Assembly (NCBI GenBank): GCA_030592465.1
Contig: JAUVJB010000116.1
Span: 1 to 9,242, forward strand
Source: Bacteroidota bacterium
Lineage (GTDB): Bacteria > Bacteroidota > Bacteroidia > Bacteroidales > B39-G9
Length of the DNA stretch: 9,242 nt
Reading direction: 5' to 3'
Positions 6,905-9,242 of the stretch are shown one piece after another. Position numbers and translations under genes: made by a program. The notes under the pieces were generated by a model. That model had not been told where the DNA came from. It ran no database searches and was given only the letters and a program-made list of their open reading frames with translations. Position 1 is the stretch's first letter. Every line of letters begins with the position of its first letter.

Positions 6905-8746
6905 TTAAAATTTAACTCCAATAATAAGAATATCGTCAACTTGCGAAAAGTCCCCTCTCCAATTATCAAGGGTTTTGCTAATTAGTGATTGTTGTTCACT
7001 CATATCTTTACTATGAATATTCAGCAACATATCTTGAAACTGACCTGTCATAAATTTCTCATTATTTTTACCACCAAATTGATCTTTAAATCCATCTGAA
7101 AACATATATAAAACAGAATCTTTATTGGTTTTAAATGAATGATTAGTAAACGAAACACCTAATTTACTTGAAAATACACCTCCAATTGAATAAACATCCC
7201 CGTCAATACTGTAAAGTTTATTATTTTCTATAAAATATGCTGTGCTATTAGCACATGCAATAGTAAATTCGTTATTGTCCTGATCAATGCAACAAATGCT
7301 AATATCCATACCATCATCCTGAAAATTGGGATTACCATTATCTTGATTTAAAATGGAAACAATTTCTTGGTTTAATTTTTTTAATATTAAAGATGGAGAT
7401 GAGATTTTTTTTGTTTTAACAATCTCATTTAATAAAGTATTTCCAATCATCGACATAAAAGCACCCGGCACACCATGTCCTGTACAATCAGCAGCCGCAA
7501 TAAAAATTTTATTATTTTGTTCTGAATACCAATAAAAATCACCGCTTACTATATCTCGTGGTTTAAAAAATACAAATGATTGTGGCAAACGTTTTTTTAT
7601 TGCATCTTGATAAGGCAAAATAGCCTCTTGTATCCTGCTTGCATAACTTATACTATCAAGTATTTGCAAATTTCTCTTTTTTAATTTTTTGTGCGATTCT
7701 GCAAGCAAAGTACTCTGCTGTTCTATTTTTTCTTTTTGTTCTTTAAGTTGAATATTATTTTCAGCTAATAATTTATTTGTTTTTTTCTTTTGCAGTAATA
7801 ATCTATATAACAGAGCTAAAAATATTAAAACAACTGAAAAACCTATAATAAGAAAATTCCTGATTAAAGCTGCATTTCTAATTTGTGCTTTTTGCTCTTT
7901 TATTGTTAATTCTTTAATTTTCTGTTCTTTACCGAGAAGGTCAACTTGCATCTGCTTTTCTTTTGTCAGCTTTTTTTGATTTGTTAAATCTTTCTCCGTT
8001 AATATTAGTTGTTTTTCTTTTTGTTCTTTATCTTCAATTGCATGATGAGTGATATTCTTCATATTATCAATCTCTTGTTGACTTTTCTGCTCTTTCTTTT
8101 TTACTTCTTCATTCTGAATATGCTTACTAAGAGACGAATAATAATTAAAATATTCAAATGATTTTTCTGTATTACCAAGTTTTTTATAATTTTCGGCTAT
8201 TATCCCATAACAACTTTTAATTAACTTTATGTCGTTTGTTTCTTTTGCTATTTTTAATGCAGCTTGACCATTATTTATTGCCTCTTGATATTTACCCAAA
8301 TTTTGATATGTAACTGCAATATTATTTAAGGCAGTTGCTGTTTTATTTTTACTATTTAATTTCTTACTTACTTTGTAACTATCATTAAAAAAAACCATTG
8401 CTTTATCAAATTTCATCATATCAGAATAAATTAACCCGATATTTGTATTTATTTGATATATAGCATTGTCATTACCGACTTTTTTATTTATTTCAAGTGA
8501 TTGTTTAAAACAACTAATGGCTTTATTCTGTAGATTATTATCCCAATATAAAAAGGCTAATAAATTAAGTAAACGCCCTTGTTCGTTCTTATCTTCATTA
8601 ATCTGAGATTGAGTAATTAAGTCTTGATATTTGTCAATTTGCTGCTGTAATTCAGGTGTTATTTCATTTTGAGATTTAACAATAACGGAGGTTAACAAAA
8701 ATAGGAATAAAACACCAAGATTAAGTATTTTTCTTTTTTGGTTCAT
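6905..8746 (-). CDS. TPR sensor with membrane-anchored SpoIIE/PP2C phosphatase
   Basis: This 613-residue protein starts with a signal peptide (1-25, MNQKRKILNLGVLFLFLL...), which supports the chosen ATG. About four TPR units follow at 57-90, 97-131, 137-170 and 177-210 (for example NNIAVTYQNLGKYQEAI 141-157). Next come a Lys/Glu/Gln-rich coiled coil 213-290, a membrane helix 296-318, a second coiled coil 320-360 and a PP2C/SpoIIE domain 365-613. Topology places the TPRs outside the cytoplasm and the phosphatase inside. Metal-site motifs are intact: RIQEAILP 371-378, SGDFYW (D403), ADCTGHG (D420), DGMD (D478, D481), SDG (D551) and VDDIL (D604, D605). Compared with its neighbour, the segment before SDG is diverged: PVS and KGD are replaced by GGV and KDS. 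The likely role, by analogy with RsbU, is to dephosphorylate a STAS-type regulator when the TPR or coiled-coil region is triggered; no such partner is encoded here. The gene lies 266 bp upstream of the propeller phosphatase on the same strand. Confidence 0.95.
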   Translation of the reverse strand: MNQKRKILNLGVLFLFLLTSVIVKSQNEITPELQQQIDKYQDLITQSQINEDKNEQGRLLNLLAFLYWDNNLQNKAISCFKQSLEINKKVGNDNAIYQINTNIGLIYSDMMKFDKAMVFFNDSYKVSKKLNSKNKTATALNNIAVTYQNLGKYQEAINNGQAALKIAKETNDIKLIKSCYGIIAENYKKLGNTEKSFEYFNYYSSLSKHIQNEEVKKKEQKSQQEIDNMKNITHHAIEDKEQKEKQLILTEKDLTNQKKLTKEKQMQVDLLGKEQKIKELTIKEQKAQIRNAALIRNFLIIGFSVVLIFLALLYRLLLQKKKTNKLLAENNIQLKEQKEKIEQQSTLLAESHKKLKKRNLQILDSISYASRIQEAILPYQDAIKKRLPQSFVFFKPRDIVSGDFYWYSEQNNKIFIAAADCTGHGVPGAFMSMIGNTLLNEIVKTKKISSPSLILKKLNQEIVSILNQDNGNPNFQDDGMDISICCIDQDNNEFTIACANSTAYFIENNKLYSIDGDVYSIGGVFSSKLGVSFTNHSFKTNKDSVLYMFSDGFKDQFGGKNNEKFMTGQFQDMLLNIHSKDMSEQQSLISKTLDNWRGDFSQVDDILIIGVKF

Positions 8747-8855
8747 GCCAATTAATGATTAATAAAAAAACTATACCTTATTATATTCATAAATAATTAA
8801 AGATAAGTATTCAAGTAAAATTACTCTTTTTTATTTAAATATTTATAATTTTTGC
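8747..8855 (-). promoter_or_regulatory. Upstream region of the TPR phosphatase gene
   Basis: This is about 110 bp of very AT-rich DNA between the terminator hairpin and the ATG at 8746. It is the natural place for this gene's promoter, because the hairpin isolates it from anything to the right. The best -7-like string on the minus strand is TATCTTTA, one mismatch from TAnnTTTG; I found no properly spaced -33 box. No Shine-Dalgarno is evident before the ATG. Confidence 0.3.
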
Positions 8856-8894
8856 AAAAAAAATCCCGTCAAAAATTTTAACGGGATTTTTTTT
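8856..8894. terminator. Perfect bidirectional intrinsic terminator
   Basis: Eight A then tcccgt (8856-8869) pairs perfectly with acggga then eight T (8881-8894), a 14-bp stem around an 11-nt loop (caaaaatttta). The GC-rich core ATCCCGT/ACGGGAT with A8 on one side and T8 on the other makes it an intrinsic terminator in both directions. On the minus strand it would stop transcripts from the right before they enter the TPR phosphatase gene. No gene ends next to it on either strand within the window. Confidence 0.85.
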
Positions 8895-8920
8895 ATGTGA
8901 AAAAACTTATTATCTGCACT

Positions 8921-8943
8921 GGTTTAAGTTTGTAACTTAAACC
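8921..8943. repeat. REP-like hairpin 1 (core AAGTTTGTAACTT)
   Basis: ggtttaagtt-tgt-aacttaaacc is a perfect 10-bp stem with a 3-nt loop. The 13-nt core at 8926-8938, AAGTTTGTAACTT, recurs in reverse orientation in hairpin 3, while the outer arms here are GGTTT/AAACC. Confidence 0.65.
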
Positions 8944-8953
8944 ATAAATAAAT

Positions 8954-8970
8954 ATAAGTTTATAACTTAT
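8954..8970. repeat. REP-like hairpin 2 (core AAGTTTATAACTT)
   Basis: ataagtt-tat-aacttat is a perfect 7-bp stem with a 3-nt loop. Its core at 8956-8968 differs from that of hairpins 1 and 3 by one base, in the loop. It lies 10 bp from hairpin 1 in the same orientation. Confidence 0.55.
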
Positions 8971-9073
8971 TATAAAAAGAATAATTTTATGGTTGATGAT
9001 GATTATTAAATATTTATATGCCGAATTTAATTTGTTATTTTTTTTTATTATTGTTGTTGTATTTTATTTGTAC

Positions 9074-9094
9074 GGCGAAGTTACAAACTTCGCC
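9074..9094. repeat. REP-like hairpin 3, reverse orientation
   Basis: ggcgaagtt-aca-aacttcgcc is a perfect 9-bp stem with a 3-nt loop. Read on the minus strand, its core (9078-9090) is AAGTTTGTAACTT, identical to hairpin 1. The outer arms are GGCG/CGCC instead of GGTTT/AAACC, so arm sequence changes while pairing is kept. Confidence 0.65.
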
Positions 9095-9124
9095 AAGCAC
9101 AAAGCAAATACTATTTAGTGCTTG
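9094..9124. repeat. Short stem-loop (caagcac ... gtgcttg)
   Basis: caagcac (9094-9100) pairs perfectly with gtgcttg (9118-9124) across a 17-nt AT-rich loop, directly next to hairpin 3. No T tract follows. It may form one composite structure with its neighbour; its role is unknown. Confidence 0.4.
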
Positions 9125-9185
9125 AACGAAAACTCATAGAAATATAAGTGTTTGATAAGAAAACGTCAAGAACAAGGCTTGCGAA

Positions 9186-9233
9186 GTCTTAAAAATCAGG
9201 AGTTTACTAAAGTAAATGACTGATTTTTAAGAC
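9186..9233. repeat. Long perfect inverted repeat with inner stem
   Basis: gtcttaaaaatcag (9186-9199) is the exact reverse complement of ctgatttttaagac (9220-9233). After a 3-nt internal loop on each side (gag/tga), tttact (9203-9208) pairs with agtaaa (9211-9216) around a 2-nt loop, giving 20 paired positions in 48 nt. Neither strand shows a terminal T tract, so an intrinsic terminator is unlikely. It could be the end of a mobile element continuing to the right, or a dispersed palindromic repeat. Confidence 0.6.
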
Positions 9234-9242
9234 GAGTATAAC

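Larger units (their letters stand above)
8895..9242. other. Gene-free region with clustered hairpins
   Basis: I find no credible coding region on either strand in these roughly 350 bp; all frames are broken by stops. The stretch carries three related hairpins (8921-8943, 8954-8970, 9074-9094), a 7-bp stem-loop at 9094-9124, a 14-bp perfect inverted repeat at 9186-9233, and a low-complexity T/TTG-rich run near 9030-9070. The density of inverted repeats suggests a nest of REP-type or insertion-element remnants rather than an ordinary promoter region. Confidence 0.6.

Noticed and set aside
8990..9010. Tiny plus-strand ORF starting ATGGTTGATGATG
   Set aside because: Six codons in low-complexity DNA, no ribosome-binding site, no evidence of coding.
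9186..9233. Intrinsic terminator
   Set aside because: The stem is long, but no T tract follows it on either strand, unlike the hairpin at 8856-8894.
9196..9242. Minus-strand fragment reading YTRLKNQSFTLVNS then stop, entering from the right edge
   Set aside because: About 15 codons is too short, and most of it lies within the perfect inverted repeat; no family can be assigned without more sequence.
8895..9242. CRISPR array
   Set aside because: The repeated units are palindromic hairpins in mixed orientation with irregular spacing and different arms, not direct repeats with uniform spacers.

Overview
The window is strongly AT-rich. Its three genes are membrane signalling proteins of a kind characteristic of the Bacteroidota: large extracytoplasmic beta-propellers with a triple-tyrosine (Y_Y_Y) domain, and SpoIIE/RsbU-type PP2C phosphatases with the RIQxAILP...PRDIVSGDFYW signature. 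A Bacteroidales-like or related Bacteroidota genome is the best guess; I cannot place it more finely.

Layout. All three genes lie on the minus strand and read right to left. (1) 6905-8746 encodes a 613-residue protein: signal peptide, TPR repeats, coiled coil, one membrane helix, then a cytoplasmic PP2C/SpoIIE phosphatase. (2) 2445-6638 encodes a 1397-residue protein: signal peptide, two-component-regulator-type propeller, Y_Y_Y, membrane helix, two PAS domains, PP2C/SpoIIE phosphatase. (3) 1-2345 is the first 781 residues of a close paralogue of gene 2. It has a signal peptide, propeller and Y_Y_Y, and is cut off by the left window edge, so its output domain is unknown. No credible gene lies on the plus strand.

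How the genes may work together. Genes 2 and 3 look like transmembrane switches. An extracytoplasmic sensor (propeller or TPR) sits across one membrane helix and a coiled coil from a phosphatase that keeps all the metal-binding aspartates. By analogy with RsbU/SpoIIE, the substrate would be a phosphorylated STAS-domain anti-anti-sigma protein in a partner-switching pathway. No STAS protein or anti-sigma kinase is present here, so the target is inferred and must be encoded elsewhere.

Non-coding DNA. The gap between genes 2 and 3 holds a 145-bp MITE-like nested inverted repeat, 6727-6871, bounded by an exact 8-bp direct repeat. The gap between genes 1 and 2 holds a degraded short relative of its inner palindrome. 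To the right of gene 3 are a perfect 14-bp-stem bidirectional terminator and then about 350 bp with no gene. That stretch carries several hairpins, three of which share the core AAGTTTGTAACTT with different but still complementary outer arms, a REP-like pattern. A 14-bp perfect inverted repeat lies close to the right edge.
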